A DNA stretch of 64,000 nucleotides from Hofstenia miamia (Eukaryota; Xenacoelomorpha; Acoela). Made by a program: the position numbers and the translations under genes. The notes beneath the pieces were generated by a model. That model worked only from the letters and a program-made list of their open reading frames with translations. It was not told where the DNA came from and did not search any database. The stretch spans positions 442,472-506,471 of the forward strand of contig SCFE01000011.1 in the NCBI GenBank assembly GCA_004352715.1. Direction: 5' to 3'. Shown here piece after piece: positions 1-12,018 of the stretch. How positions within the stretch are numbered: position 1 is the first letter of the stretch; every line of letters starts with the position of its first letter.

Positions 1-710
1 ATGGTGACTGCTTTTTTGATTTCATTTATTATTTTTTGTTTTTCGTCTTCAGAGTTTTCATCTGATTCTTTGAATGCTACTTCCTTTTGGCTTAACCTAT
101 GCGGTGCCTGTAGCTCACTGTCTTTTTTAGCTTGAATTTCAATTTCGTAAGATCGCATATCATTTCTGCTCTCCTCTTCTGTTAAGTGTAATAGTCTCAA
201 CTTATCTTTGAGTTGTTCTAACTCTCCCACTTGTAAGTCGTTATCTTCAATTAGTTGTCTGTTTGTCCTTTCTGTTTCCTGGTTTTTTTCTTGCCATTGC
301 TGGTTTTCTTCTAGAAACCTTTTGTTGGATTCTGACAATTGGTGAGTCAAAATTTTGATTTCATTTTGAAATAGCTGATTTTGCTCTTCTAATTGTATTT
401 CCATGTTTACCCTGATTTCGCTCAGTGTTGAGTCGTTTTGGCGTTCCATTTCTTTGACCTTTTCAGTCAATTGTTCTACTTGCTGCTTTAAAGTTTCCTC
501 ATTTTCTTGACTCTTTCTGAACAACATCATTATGTCTAGTGGATTTGTATCTGTGGGGTTCGTCTCTGGGGGTGAACTCAAAGATTGCAGTTCAGTATCT
601 GTGGCATCTGTCACTGAATTTTCACCAAAGTATGGCGATGATTGAATGGTTCTGGGGGTAACTGCTTTTGTTGCAGTTTTCTTTGCACTTCCTTTACTGG
701 TTTTTGTCAT
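1..710 (-). CDS. Coiled-coil Gag-like protein of an LTR element, open at the left edge
   Basis: On the minus strand an ATG at 710 opens a frame with no stop down to base 1 (about 236 codons), so the protein continues outside the window. The first 60 residues are Ser/Thr/Pro-rich. The rest is strongly heptad-like, rich in Glu, Gln, Lys, Asn and Leu, i.e. a long coiled coil. A leader of about 220 bp separates the ATG from a tRNA-type primer-binding site and an LTR edge (931-944). That position is where gag sits, and the Gag of the ORF3 family further right also has an N-terminal coiled coil. Capsid and zinc-knuckle regions would lie off the edge, so the Gag assignment rests on position and composition (inference). 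It is the only long intact retroelement frame in the window, which suggests a younger insertion. Confidence 0.6.
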   Translation of the reverse strand, partial: MTKTSKGSAKKTATKAVTPRTIQSSPYFGENSVTDATDTELQSLSSPPETNPTDTNPLDIMMLFRKSQENEETLKQQVEQLTEKVKEMERQNDSTLSEIRVNMEIQLEEQNQLFQNEIKILTHQLSESNKRFLEENQQWQEKNQETERTNRQLIEDNDLQVGELEQLKDKLRLLHLTEEESRNDMRSYEIEIQAKKDSELQAPHRLSQKEVAFKESDENSEDEKQKIINEIKKAVT

Positions 711-930
711 TTTTCTTCTGGCTCATAGTGGCTTTCTCATCTCCAGGTTGCAATTCCAGGATCTCTGTGAAGTGAATTTTTTGGTTCAGGGTATCTTTCT
801 GCCTCTCATTAGTAGTTGGTTTGTGTAAACAGTTCGTTGCTTTCATACTTTCACTTGTAGCATATGATGTCAGTTTGCAGGTGGTTTAATTGAATGTTTC
901 TTCATCACTGTTGGTTTGCTGTTCTTGGCT

Positions 931-943
931 GTCATGGTCGCCA
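931..943 (-). promoter_or_regulatory. Primer-binding site of the left-edge LTR element
   Basis: Read on the minus strand this is TGGCGACCATGAC, starting with the TGG that pairs with a tRNA 3' CCA, directly abutting the LTR that ends at 944. The same 13-mer follows the LTR of the ORF3 family at 36771-36783. I do not name the tRNA. Confidence 0.7.
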
Positions 944-1329
944 TGTAACATCCTCTACCAGGCTTTATCACTGTTGTTTCACTGTTACCTTGTAACATTG
1001 ACTGTGTTATTGTGGGTAAGGATTTACTAAATGTTACTGCTTGCTTAGTTTCTTCTATTACATTACGTAATCATAATTAACTATTCACTGTTTAGGTGAC
1101 AAACCAAAGCGGTAACCTCTGCATCAATCCTTCAGTGGGCATCTGCCCAAAGCGGATCTCCACATCCTATTTCACCATTCCTTCCAATGCTTGAGTGCCA
1201 CCTCTCAGCTCAATCAAGATAGCTTATGTGTACCTTACATTAGCTCAGTGCTTACTCAAGGCATGACANTGAAAGTGTTATATCTACTTGCAACTGGAAA
1301 TGGTCACTAGTTGTTCATTCAATGTTACA
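944..1329 (-). repeat. 5' LTR of the left-edge element (outer end uncertain)
   Basis: The LTR abuts the primer-binding site at 944. The stretch 944-1329 has perfect 8-bp inverted ends (TGTAACAT...ATGTTACA), giving a 386-bp LTR. However, patches of similarity to 40.95-41.5 kb run from about 1080 to about 1830 (for example the stretch around the 'tatgtgtacctta' motif and the stretch near 1570-1650), so the real LTR could extend to about 1.85 kb. The second LTR lies off the left edge, so the boundary cannot be settled here. There is one ambiguous base at 1269. Confidence 0.5.
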
Positions 1330-2034
1330 TGTAGAAATTACCAAAATATATTGTTTTTATTAAATAAACAAATATCAAACAACTTCCAAAATTACATTTA
1401 TAATTACTACATGTAAGGTCATTATCAGCTGATTATAGGTCACTTAATTTGGATCTGAAAATATATTAGTATAATCCCTAAGGTTTGGTTATCCAACCAT
1501 TTGTTGAAAGTTAATTATCTAATACATGTAGTTGGAAATGCTAGTTGGCTAATCAAGAGAAAAACCCCTATACCTAACTTAAGTGCACTTTCGTGATCTG
1601 GCACAGAGACCCTTGAATCGTTCCCTGTGATGGATCCAGACCACTACTAAACACCGCTCAATTAGCTCGACATTGTATTAATAATCAAACCATTAATAAG
1701 ATGAAATAGTAATCATTCTAAGTAAAATTCTTTATCAATGCTTACAATAGTTTTAATCATATTTATAGCAATTTGAAGAGAAGTACCTGTCAATTTAAAT
1801 TTAAACCTCTGCCAAGATGGCGGCTAAAAATAATGTAAGTGACAATTTGTTGAAAATGTTTTATTGACAGATACAATTATCTCTTTTTCGACACATGTTA
1901 TTTTCTTGGTTGCAAAATACAAAATCAAACTGAAATAATCACACTTGATTTAATCATAATATTTTTTAATCACTTCTTTTTCGATCTTAGTTCTTCTGTG
2001 ACGTTTTGCAGCTTATTTCTGTTTTATTATTGGA
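1330..2034. other. Non-coding stretch, partly related to 41.3-41.5 kb
   Basis: I see no gene. Bases from about 1567 to 1830 resemble 41270-41515 (same order of short matching blocks, ending near a CCTGCC or CCTGTC motif). They may be the outer part of a long LTR or a separate interspersed repeat. From 1840 to 2030 the sequence is AT-rich with no recognisable signal. Confidence 0.4.
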
Positions 2035-2488
2035 TGATGCTACATTATTATGATGTCTTACAACCATTTTTGGCAAAAATAATATTACTCTGAACTATAT
2101 GGATACAGACAGTTTCATTGTAAATATAAGAACTAAAGATATAATTAATGATTTGAAAATGCTTAATGAAGATTACAAATTATTCAATGAAAGATTTTAA
2201 AAAATTCCTGGATATTTTAAAATTGAAACACCTAAAAGTATATATTTAGATCAATTCATTGATTTGAAGAGTTAAATGTACTCATATTAAGTTAATGATA
2301 AAAGTAAAAACACTTTGAAAGGAATAACAAAAGTTGAGATGGAAAAGTTAACTTTTGAAGATTATAAAAATTGTTTAGAAACAAATAAAATTGGTGTTTC
2401 AAACAATTATACATTGAGAAAAAAACATAAAGTTAGTTTAATTAATACAGAGAAGACATCATTATCACCATTTGATGATAAAAGTTAT
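2035..2488 (+). pseudogene. Polinton/Maverick-type protein-primed DNA polymerase B, C-terminal fragment
   Basis: Reading from 2099 gives MDTDSF, the YxDTDS metal-binding motif (motif C) of family-B polymerases. About 55 codons later comes MYSY, then a KGITK-like stretch and LTFEDYKNCL. This order (DTDS, MYSY, KGI, LTxEDYxxCL) is typical of Polinton polymerases and matches them better than cellular family-B enzymes (established knowledge). The frame is dead: a frameshift lies just before 2099 and TAA stops replace lysine-like positions near 2197, 2274 and 2286. The fragment stops exactly where an LTR starts at 2489, so the LTR element inserted into this remnant. No other Polinton gene is visible. 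Confidence 0.7.
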
Positions 2489-3346
2489 TGTAGAATTGTG
2501 GGCTGTAATTACACTAGAAAACTAATTGACTCTGCAGAAGGTTTTACATAGAGATATGATGACCAAGTAATTGATACTTTAGGTAACTCCAAAATGACCA
2601 ACTCACATGGCTTCCAGCTGAAGCGAAGTCTTCAAAAATGTTATAGTGCTCGACTAAGTGCATGGTGCTACCCTATTTGTCTCACTTATTAATTTCTATC
2701 TCATAGACAAAATAAACATCTCATTTTCATTGTTATCTCTCAGCTCACTAAATAATAGTCTGTAATTACCAGACATTCATGCTAGCCAACAGCATGGTAT
2801 CATCACAGTGTTATACAGTATAGGTGCATATACATGTTGAACATCAAACAAAAGTTTTATTATTGCCTTATGCGTAACTGCATCAATAACCTAATAGGTC
2901 CACAATTTGGGCTGGTAAGATCTGCCAATCTCTAGAAACTACATGTCGCCCTGTACTTTGAGAAAGCACTCCCAAATTGTTGCCGCACTTACACAATTAT
3001 TTTCATTTTCAAAAAACAATAATCAAATAATGGAAGAGAAAGTGAACAGTAATTGAGATTAGATAAAATCCATTGACCTTTCTCAACATTGTTTCTCAAT
3101 TTATACAATTTCAAATAATTACCTGTCTTTGTTTACAACTACAGTTAATCACAAGATAGTCATGTCATTAATTTTCCCTCGCAAATTAAATTTGAGCAAC
3201 ACATTTAGCACCAATTGAGGGGACATATAAAGATAAATAGCTTTCGTAAACCCAAGATCAAAATTAAATATTACATCATGCTGACGTCAATACAATCAAA
3301 ATAGAAAATAATAATAATAACAAAAATTTCACTAAGTGACTCTACA
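2489..3346 (-). repeat. 3' LTR of ORF3-family Gypsy element (minus copy), subfamily L1
   Basis: Inverted ends are TGTAGA...TCTACA. At 858 bp it is about 60 bp shorter than its near-identical relatives at 30008-30924 and 36784-37701, because of one deletion near 2560. On its right it abuts a polypurine tract and the C-terminus of ORF3, so it is the 3' LTR of the minus-strand copy. A CRE-type TGACGTCA palindrome sits at 3282-3289 in U3. Confidence 0.85.
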
Positions 3347-3359
3347 CTCCCCCTTTGCT
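3347..3359 (-). promoter_or_regulatory. Polypurine tract
   Basis: On the minus strand this reads CAAAGGGGGAG immediately before the LTR, the position of the plus-strand primer in LTR elements. The plus-strand copy has AAAGGGGGG just before its LTR at 30008. Confidence 0.7.
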
Positions 3360-3363
3360 CAAA

Positions 3364-6223
3364 TTAATTCTGCAGCAGTAAGTGGAGAGTGGGACCCAAG
3401 ACTATTTGTTGAGCGGCTCTGACCATTTCCACAGCTAATTCTCTTTCCCATTCCTTTAATTCAACATACTGAGGCTCATGTGAGAGTTGCATTAAGACCT
3501 CTTTCTGAGTAACAACTTCATCTCTTAACTTGAAGTATCATAGAGTCGGCAATCTATCACTGATGGGACAATTCTTTAGTAAATTGTTTAGACGGTGAGT
3601 GAATGTATTGTAGAATCTTTCATATAGGCGAAATCCTTTCAATGCAATCATTAATGTCATCAATGCGTCCATGTCAGATGTATGAGCATCCTCAGCTCAA
3701 ATAGTGGTGGTTGGGTAAAAGTGTTCAAACACATCTCTTAATGACCCCATTCAGGTTGCATGATCCATAAATAAGGAACAGAACTCTTGTACCTGATTCA
3801 ACATCATATCATCTGGATTGGAAACATCAGCTCAAAGCATTGTGATTATTTCTATCCTTTTCATAACATCATAGTATCTTGTGAAATTTTCAACATTGTT
3901 GATCCACATAAGATCTCCAGCAGCTTGAAACAGAATTAATACCTGAGGATTGGTATTTAGTAAGGTTTCACGTATTTTCTTTAATTGCTCATGTACTGCA
4001 GTTCCTTTATTAAAAATATTGTGAATGGTCAACTTTCCATCAATGAAGATTCTTTCCTTGTTATTGCCTGCCAATAACTTTTCACGTACTAGTTGGTATT
4101 CATCAGTTTTACTGAGCTTATTTGCCTCAGCACTAATGCTCACAAAATTTAATTTGTTGGGTAGATGTGCTGCAACTTTCTTCTTGTTTTTCTTTACTCA
4201 CCATTTAGGTTGAATTAGTGGAGTTTCAACACAAGGAGGGGGATACATAATAAATTTTCTTTCCGAATATTGTGTTCCAAATCTGCAAGTAGAGATTTTG
4301 TTCTTAAACTAGCAATCCCAATTGTAATGGGATAGTTGATCTGAGCATTCTTAATGGTATCCCAAAAATTGGTTTCTTAATCCATGTTTTCTTAACTCCT
4401 CATTCTGTTTGCTGGATATCTTGATTCTGGGGGTAGTACATTCTACATCCAGAGCTACTTGTCGCCCTGGGGATTGTAGAATGACCAATTCCTCTTTAGT
4501 AAACATTTTGGTTAAGCACACTTCATCAGGCCAAGAACATCCTTTTCACTGTTTTCCACTAGCACCCTATTTTGAATGAGTAGATCTTTATCAAAGTCAG
4601 AAGGGTCATGCTCAATCATGAGAATCCTCTCATTTTCAGTGATGGACCATTGAGGAGTTGGATGAGGTGAGGTAACTGGTCTACCAAATTTCTCAATAAG
4701 CTCACGGATCTGAGGAGATAATTGTACTGAGGATGTAACTAGTAATTCTTCCTCACAAGATGAATGATATTGAGAACTGGGACTTGTTATCTCTAAATTG
4801 GGCCAATCAGACTCAGGGTTTTTGGTGGCCTTGATCTCTGACCATACTTCCTGATTCTCTTGTAGGGTTTTGGCACTTTGAGCAAAGGCAAAACTGACTC
4901 TCATGTCTGTTACTGTGTGTAAAGATGGGGAGTTTACATTTGTCAGTTCCAATGTTTGCACTTGAAGTATGTTATCAATAGTTAGCTTTTGATCTACTGC
5001 TAAATAATGTGACGGAATTTTTTCACATAACATAAGGTCTGTAAATAAAAGTTTTGTAACTGAAATCAGATTTGTTTGATACATCAATATTTGACTATAG
5101 ATAGACTGATAAAGAATAATGAAGTTTTCCATTCTGTAGTGCAGATTTTCTACTGCTTCCAGGAATACTGACTTCATATTCTTCCCTGAGCACCATTACA
5201 AGTCATATTCCTTCAACTTTTGCTATGTGATAGGCGATTTCTATCTGCTCCATTATTTGCTCATCTTGTACTTCATTTATTCTAAAGAAATAGATTACTA
5301 AAAGGTTGTGGAAGTCTATATTTACACATTCAAAACTTCTAATTGTGCTTCCATTATTTAAAAATTGGCATAAATTGTAGATTGAAAAGTCCTCATCAAA
5401 AGAAATATGCATGGTACTTTGCCAATATAAATGACTAAGTCCTTCAAGCATTTTTGAGTCATAGCATATGATTGAATTTATTTTTGGACGTCTCTCTGCA
5501 TCAATTATAAAAGGTAAGACATCAATGGGACAATCTAACTTTTTAGTATTGTAAGTCCATCTTAACTGATTCTGTGTTTCCTCTGAAATGTTATTGTGAA
5601 TGTAATGTACTGCTCAACATGTAACTATGAAGTAGGGGTGTAGTGTTTCTTCACCAACTTTTAACATCTTCTGCATCCTTTCTTCTGTCTTCCTAGATCT
5701 TATGGTTGAAGTGACTGTAGAGGAGCTAACAGAGGTCGAGGGGGCTATCAATTCACTCATTGGGGAGGTATTTACATTTTGTAAAGCACTAAATGGGGTA
5801 CATATGTTTTCGATTTTATGAGTTTTTGAGTTTTTAGTTGCCAGCTCTGCTCGTGCACATGGAGATATGTGTCTCCCCATGTAGTAGCAAGATGAGGATG
5901 GTGTCATTGCTGTCTGCTCTCCTAATTGTGGAGCTATGTGTCGCCCACATGGGATAGGACTCTGCTCAGCACCTTCATGTCATCCTCTTTTGTTTTCATG
6001 TGCCTCATCAAGTGGAGATATGTCTCTCCCATGCCTAGATGAGGATGTGCCTTCATTTCTGCTAACCTCCATTCTCCTTCTCACTCATCAATGGGGTGGA
6101 GGAGCTGGTGACTCTCATTTTTTCTTCCCTATTGGTATCATTCCTAAACACATCTATAAGGTTAAGGTCCCAAATATTGGGATCATAAGTTTGATTGTCT
6201 CTGGCCTGCCTCAAGGGCAAAAC
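3364..6223 (-). pseudogene. ORF3 of the Gypsy family, minus copy A (broken)
   Basis: This is the long third ORF that follows integrase. Open pieces include 5614-5907, 5203-5451, 4512-5177 and 3832-4143, with the true stop at 3364-3366. They align in order with ORF3 at 26378-29989: an MHISFD block, a YHSS/EE(L)LATSSVQLSPQI block, PQWSITENERIL, then ILFQAAGDLMWINN and YYDVMKRIEII. Compared with that copy, a segment of roughly 0.8 kb is missing between YHSS (about 4770) and the EEELLATSS block, which includes the ARGAIW and LTWKVKNWLL core. Several in-frame TGA codons interrupt it. I find no signal peptide, membrane anchor or enzyme motif, so a classical env is not supported. The family is unknown to me. 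Confidence 0.75.
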
Positions 6224-6854
6224 TCATTGGCCATAATTATTTACAATATCAGTCTCAAAATCAGTATCATAAAAATCTTCCTCAGCAAACTCAGTTAAAT
6301 TATCATAAGTTTCAAATACATTGATACTATTATCAATTAATGTGAATTTATTATTATCGTCAATGATTACATTCTCAATATCTTTGATTGTTTGTTTTAG
6401 TCTCTGAAAATGTACCATTTTACTGTTATTAAGCATATAAGTGTTGTGGTTGAGCACTTTCTCCACAGTGAATGGTCCTTGCCAATTGTTGGCTAATTTC
6501 CTTACTTGATTGTGGTCTGTTGTCACTCAAGGTAGATATGCAAAAACTTTATCTCCCTGCTGATGCAGTTCACCATACAATTTTTTATTAAATATTCTCT
6601 TTTGTCAAATACTAGATTGATTAGTGTTGTGACATATGGTCAAGTGAATTTCCTGCATATCACATAACAGTTGATCTACATATTTTTCTAAAGTAATTTC
6701 TGAGTAGTTGGGATACATCATGGATAAAGAGGTTAATGCTTTGCGACCAAACATAGCTTTAAATGGACTGACCCCAGTTGTGGAATAGACTGATGTATTA
6801 TAAAAAAATTCAATACCTTCTATTACACATCGCCAATTTTTCCCTGCTGCTCAT

Positions 6855-6990
6855 GATAGCACCAATTGAGGGGACATATAAAGATAAATAGCTTTTGTAA
6901 ACCCAAGATCAAAATTAAATATTACATCATGCTGACGTCAATACAATCAAAATAGATAATAATAATAATAATAATAATTTCACTAAGTGA
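6855..6990 (-). repeat. LTR fragment inside the integrase region (copy A)
   Basis: About 135 bp of L1 U3 (including the TGACGTCA palindrome at 6933-6940 and the (AAT)n stretch) replaces the part of integrase between SDQGPQFENN and the S*AAGKNW block. The homologous place in the plus copy (25634-25694) also carries an LTR piece, only shorter. Confidence 0.75.
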
Positions 6991-8557
6991 TTTCATCTAA
7001 TTGTTTTCAAATTGTGGACCTTGATCTGAAATAAGTCGAGACATGGGGCCATATTTTAAAATCCATTCCTTTACTATTTTATCAGCTACTCTTTCTGCAT
7101 GTGTGCTGTCCATTGGAATTATTCTAGCATATTTGGTGAAATGATCCACTATCACTAGTAGATATTGAAATCCATCGTCATCATGAGATAATTGTTCCAG
7201 ATCCATATGCACAATTTCGTTGGGGCTAGTGGCAGCACGACACTCTAATTCAGCTCTTTGTTCTGGGAAATGAGAGGAGTTGTTCAACAGACACTTTCCA
7301 CATTTATCTATCACATCCTGAACTGCGGATCTAATCCCAATGGTAATGTACTGGGAATTAAACGTCTTTTCAGTTTGTAAGATTCCTAAATGTCCCTTCT
7401 CATGAACTCTTCTCACAAGATCTCTCTTAAAATATTCAGGAGTCTTGAGACGATTATTTCTACTTTTAGTGTATAGTAGTCCTTTATCTGTCATTGTCCA
7501 GTTATATTGATTGTAAGAATGAGTTGAAGTTGGGGAAAGTGGGAAGAAGGGCTCCTTCATCCTTTTCATAATATTGGACAGTATCAGATTGTTCTGTTGA
7601 TGCTTAATGATCTCCTCTTCAGATATCTCCTCTCATATTAATATTGGTAAAATTTCCTTTCCATTCCTGTCAGCATTTATCTCAGGGATCAACTCATACT
7701 CAGTGTGAGGTATGAATCCAAACGGAATTTTCTCCCCAGCTGGCTTTTTTAGATATCTCTCATAGCTGGGCAGTGCCGTCCAATAGTCAGCATTTAAATG
7801 TAAAAGTCCAGGATGACGTTTTATTGAAAAAGAAAAATCATTCAGGTATTCTATCCATCTAGCAACTATATTGGACTTATCTCCTGAAAATTTCTTAAGC
7901 CAAGCCAGTGCACTATTGTTGGTATGTACGATGAATTTACGTCCTAAGATGAAGTATTGGAACTTCTTGAGCGACTCCACTAAGGCTAATGTTTCACATT
8001 TGGTGGCTCCATAATTTTTCTCAGCAGCTCTCAGTTTTCTGCTAAAATACTGAACATGACTTTCTACTCCGTTTATTTCTTGACTGAGCATGCTGCTAAT
8101 GGATACAGCGCTAGCATCACAGTCTACAATAAAATCTTTCTTGTAATCTGGGGCTTTTAATGACGGGATCTTTTTAAGCTCAGTTTTTATCTTCTCCAGC
8201 GCCTGCTGTTCTGTCCATGTCCATTTGAATTCGTTAGACTTTTTAAGTAGTTGAGAGATGGATTTTGTTTTCTCAGCTAAATCTTGGATGAACATTCTGT
8301 AATAATTCAGAAATTCCATTAGTCTCTGCACATCTTTTCTACTTCTTGAGAAACTGCTTAGCATTTGTCTTTATTGAGATCTTTCCATATTCTATCACCC
8401 TGCCCAGAAATTTAACTTTAATCTGTGCCAAAGAGCATTTATTACCATTCACTTTAAGTCCAGCTTTCTGCAACAATTCTAATGTTCGATGTAGTTTTTC
8501 AAGATGTTCGTCAAAAGTCTCGCTTGCTACTAGTATATCATCAATATACACTGTAAT

Positions 8558-8765
8558 TACACTAGAAAACTAATTGACTGCAGAAGGTTTTACATAGAGA
8601 TATGATGACAGCCCTGATTCTGGGAAAATGGGTAAAGAGAGAACTTATATAAAGATTGGTAATTCATCCACGTAATTGATACTTTAGGTAACTCCAAGAT
8701 GACCAACTCACATGGCTTCCAGCCAAAGCAAAATCATCAAAAATGTTATAGTGCTTGAGTTGTTG
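8558..8765 (-). repeat. LTR fragment inside the RT region (copy A)
   Basis: This is the R/U5 end of an L1 LTR, joined on one side to the RT stretch ending VLTNNSS and on the other to VYIDDIL. The plus copy has the same RT-LTR joint at 23805-24063, so the chimera predates both copies. Confidence 0.75.
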
Positions 8766-8889
8766 GTTAGTACTTTGGTAACATAATGCTGAAACGTCAC
8801 TGGGGCATTACACAACCCAAAGGTTATATACTTCCATTTGTACAAACCATATGGAGTAATGGATACAGTTTTTGGAATGTCAGATGGAC

Positions 8890-9889
8890 NNNNNNNNNNN
8901 NNNNNNNNNNNNNNNNNNNNNNNNNNNNNNNNNNNNNNNNNNNNNNNNNNNNNNNNNNNNNNNNNNNNNNNNNNNNNNNNNNNNNNNNNNNNNNNNNNNN
9001 NNNNNNNNNNNNNNNNNNNNNNNNNNNNNNNNNNNNNNNNNNNNNNNNNNNNNNNNNNNNNNNNNNNNNNNNNNNNNNNNNNNNNNNNNNNNNNNNNNNN
9101 NNNNNNNNNNNNNNNNNNNNNNNNNNNNNNNNNNNNNNNNNNNNNNNNNNNNNNNNNNNNNNNNNNNNNNNNNNNNNNNNNNNNNNNNNNNNNNNNNNNN
9201 NNNNNNNNNNNNNNNNNNNNNNNNNNNNNNNNNNNNNNNNNNNNNNNNNNNNNNNNNNNNNNNNNNNNNNNNNNNNNNNNNNNNNNNNNNNNNNNNNNNN
9301 NNNNNNNNNNNNNNNNNNNNNNNNNNNNNNNNNNNNNNNNNNNNNNNNNNNNNNNNNNNNNNNNNNNNNNNNNNNNNNNNNNNNNNNNNNNNNNNNNNNN
9401 NNNNNNNNNNNNNNNNNNNNNNNNNNNNNNNNNNNNNNNNNNNNNNNNNNNNNNNNNNNNNNNNNNNNNNNNNNNNNNNNNNNNNNNNNNNNNNNNNNNN
9501 NNNNNNNNNNNNNNNNNNNNNNNNNNNNNNNNNNNNNNNNNNNNNNNNNNNNNNNNNNNNNNNNNNNNNNNNNNNNNNNNNNNNNNNNNNNNNNNNNNNN
9601 NNNNNNNNNNNNNNNNNNNNNNNNNNNNNNNNNNNNNNNNNNNNNNNNNNNNNNNNNNNNNNNNNNNNNNNNNNNNNNNNNNNNNNNNNNNNNNNNNNNN
9701 NNNNNNNNNNNNNNNNNNNNNNNNNNNNNNNNNNNNNNNNNNNNNNNNNNNNNNNNNNNNNNNNNNNNNNNNNNNNNNNNNNNNNNNNNNNNNNNNNNNN
9801 NNNNNNNNNNNNNNNNNNNNNNNNNNNNNNNNNNNNNNNNNNNNNNNNNNNNNNNNNNNNNNNNNNNNNNNNNNNNNNNNNNNNNNNNN
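8890..9889. other. Assembly gap, 1,000 N
   Basis: Exactly 1,000 Ns, a conventional gap size. The flanks are Gypsy pol on opposite strands, so the order and orientation across the gap are not reliable. Confidence 0.95.
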
Positions 9890-11018
9890 CGATCATGTTT
9901 CAACTACAAGAAGATATTCATCTACAGCCGCATCAATGGAAGATGCACACAATCAAAACAGAAGAAAATATCACAGCCAACATAATGCTATATGACAATA
10001 AAGGCATCAACACCAAACGAGTTTCAATGCCATCTAGTGTTTGTACGATAAAAAACGGCAGAGGAAGAGGACAAATCCCCAATGCTACAAACTGGAACAT
10101 GAACCTGAAAAGATCTCAGATAAGAATATACGGAAAATACATCAGAACTAACATCAGACTCATCTGGAAGGCAATGGAAAATGATGATGGAGCAAGTAAT
10201 TTGCATGGTCGATTTGAGGACTTGCAAAGGAAAGCAGATAGTACTCCATATGGCTGACTTGAGGGTGAGTGGACGAATGCCATCAAAGTTGCAAGTACTC
10301 CCAAAAGCCGATTCAAGGGCGTTGGGACAAAAGCAGAAGAGGAAGATACACACAGGATACAAGAGATAAATGACAAAGATTATCAACATCTAGAAGAGTG
10401 AGACATCACGAAATTAAGAACACTTTTAGAAAAGCATAAACGTATATTCAACTATGGGGAGATAAGTGTTGGTCAAGCAGTAGGCGAAAAACACAAAATC
10501 ATGACTACAATGGATAAACCAATCAAGCTGCAAGTCAGAAGAGTACCCAAGCAGCTAAAGGAAGAATACAATTGGATACTAGAAGAACTAATCGACAATA
10601 AGATTATCTGAGCAAAAGCCCGTACGCAGCACCTACTGTGTTTGTGAAGCAGGGGAACAAGTACCAACTATGCATTGATTTCCACAAACTCAATGAAGTG
10701 ACAAAGAAAGATTCATACCCTTTACCACAAATAGAGGACATGCTCTATGAAGCCAGCAAACATAAATATTTTACGACACTAGATCTATGCAAAGCTTATT
10801 GGCAAGTGAAAATGGAGGAGGAAGACATAGAGAAAACAGCATTCATAACTCCATACTGACTGTACAAATGGATTTATATGGCATTCAGACTCTGTAATGC
10901 GCCAGCAATGTTCCAGAGATATATAATGAAGGTACTTAAGAACAAGACACATCAAATGGAAGAAGGAGTTGATGCCTATATAGACGACATTATAGTCACA
11001 AGCGACACAGTCCAAGAA
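9890..11018 (+). pseudogene. pol: Gypsy pol fragment: linker, RT fingers and palm (plus strand)
   Basis: The region reads through a poorly conserved protease/linker stretch, then PIKLQVRRVPKQLKEEY, LIDNKII, SPYAAP, VKQGNKYQLCIDF, LNEVTKKDSYPLP, TTLDLCKAYWQV, LYKW, RLCNAP and YIDDII, the order of RT motifs 1 to C in Ty3/Gypsy elements. It differs from copies A and G at many residues, so it belongs to another subfamily. TGA codons at about 10255, 10399 and 10858 and a 4-nt deletion near 10609 break it. At the 10858 TGA (PY*LYKW) copy A has GGT (Gly). It runs into the next gap just after YIDDII. Confidence 0.85.
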
Positions 11019-12018
11019 NNNNNNNNNNNNNNNNNNNNNNNNNNNNNNNNNNNNNNNNNNNNNNNNNNNNNNNNNNNNNNNNNNNNNNNNNNNNNNNNNN
11101 NNNNNNNNNNNNNNNNNNNNNNNNNNNNNNNNNNNNNNNNNNNNNNNNNNNNNNNNNNNNNNNNNNNNNNNNNNNNNNNNNNNNNNNNNNNNNNNNNNNN
11201 NNNNNNNNNNNNNNNNNNNNNNNNNNNNNNNNNNNNNNNNNNNNNNNNNNNNNNNNNNNNNNNNNNNNNNNNNNNNNNNNNNNNNNNNNNNNNNNNNNNN
11301 NNNNNNNNNNNNNNNNNNNNNNNNNNNNNNNNNNNNNNNNNNNNNNNNNNNNNNNNNNNNNNNNNNNNNNNNNNNNNNNNNNNNNNNNNNNNNNNNNNNN
11401 NNNNNNNNNNNNNNNNNNNNNNNNNNNNNNNNNNNNNNNNNNNNNNNNNNNNNNNNNNNNNNNNNNNNNNNNNNNNNNNNNNNNNNNNNNNNNNNNNNNN
11501 NNNNNNNNNNNNNNNNNNNNNNNNNNNNNNNNNNNNNNNNNNNNNNNNNNNNNNNNNNNNNNNNNNNNNNNNNNNNNNNNNNNNNNNNNNNNNNNNNNNN
11601 NNNNNNNNNNNNNNNNNNNNNNNNNNNNNNNNNNNNNNNNNNNNNNNNNNNNNNNNNNNNNNNNNNNNNNNNNNNNNNNNNNNNNNNNNNNNNNNNNNNN
11701 NNNNNNNNNNNNNNNNNNNNNNNNNNNNNNNNNNNNNNNNNNNNNNNNNNNNNNNNNNNNNNNNNNNNNNNNNNNNNNNNNNNNNNNNNNNNNNNNNNNN
11801 NNNNNNNNNNNNNNNNNNNNNNNNNNNNNNNNNNNNNNNNNNNNNNNNNNNNNNNNNNNNNNNNNNNNNNNNNNNNNNNNNNNNNNNNNNNNNNNNNNNN
11901 NNNNNNNNNNNNNNNNNNNNNNNNNNNNNNNNNNNNNNNNNNNNNNNNNNNNNNNNNNNNNNNNNNNNNNNNNNNNNNNNNNNNNNNNNNNNNNNNNNNN
12001 NNNNNNNNNNNNNNNNNN
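11019..12018. other. Assembly gap, 1,000 N
   Basis: A conventional 1,000-N gap. Plus-strand pol lies on its left and minus-strand ORF3 on its right, so the joined pieces need not be neighbours. Confidence 0.95.

Larger units (their letters stand above)
6224..8889 (-). pseudogene. pol: Gypsy pol, minus copy A: RT - RNase H - integrase, broken
   Basis: Reading right to left: RT motif with LYKWKY and FGLCNAP (about 8770-8890), catalytic YIDDIL (near 8545), thumb, RNase H with DCDAS and YFSRKL (8364-7633), and integrase with an H-H-C-C zinc finger (VHEKGH...CGKC), first Asp in HMDLEQ and second in SDQGPQF (7569-6997). The distal integrase and the GPY/F-like module WQGPF (6526-6224) follow. Defects shared with the plus copy at 24-26.4 kb are a frameshift after KQFLKK, a TGA after ILPILI, and LTR scraps at 8558-8765 and 6855-6990. 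The protein would make and integrate element cDNA if intact; this copy cannot. Confidence 0.9.

Noticed and set aside
645-828. Plus-strand 60-codon hydrophobic ORF near the left edge
   Set aside because: A shadow of the minus-strand coiled-coil frame and its leader.
8786-10257. Several ORFs of 338-461 codons spanning 8.8-10.3 kb
   Set aside because: They are almost wholly runs of X across the 1,000-N gap; only the pol fragments at the edges are real.
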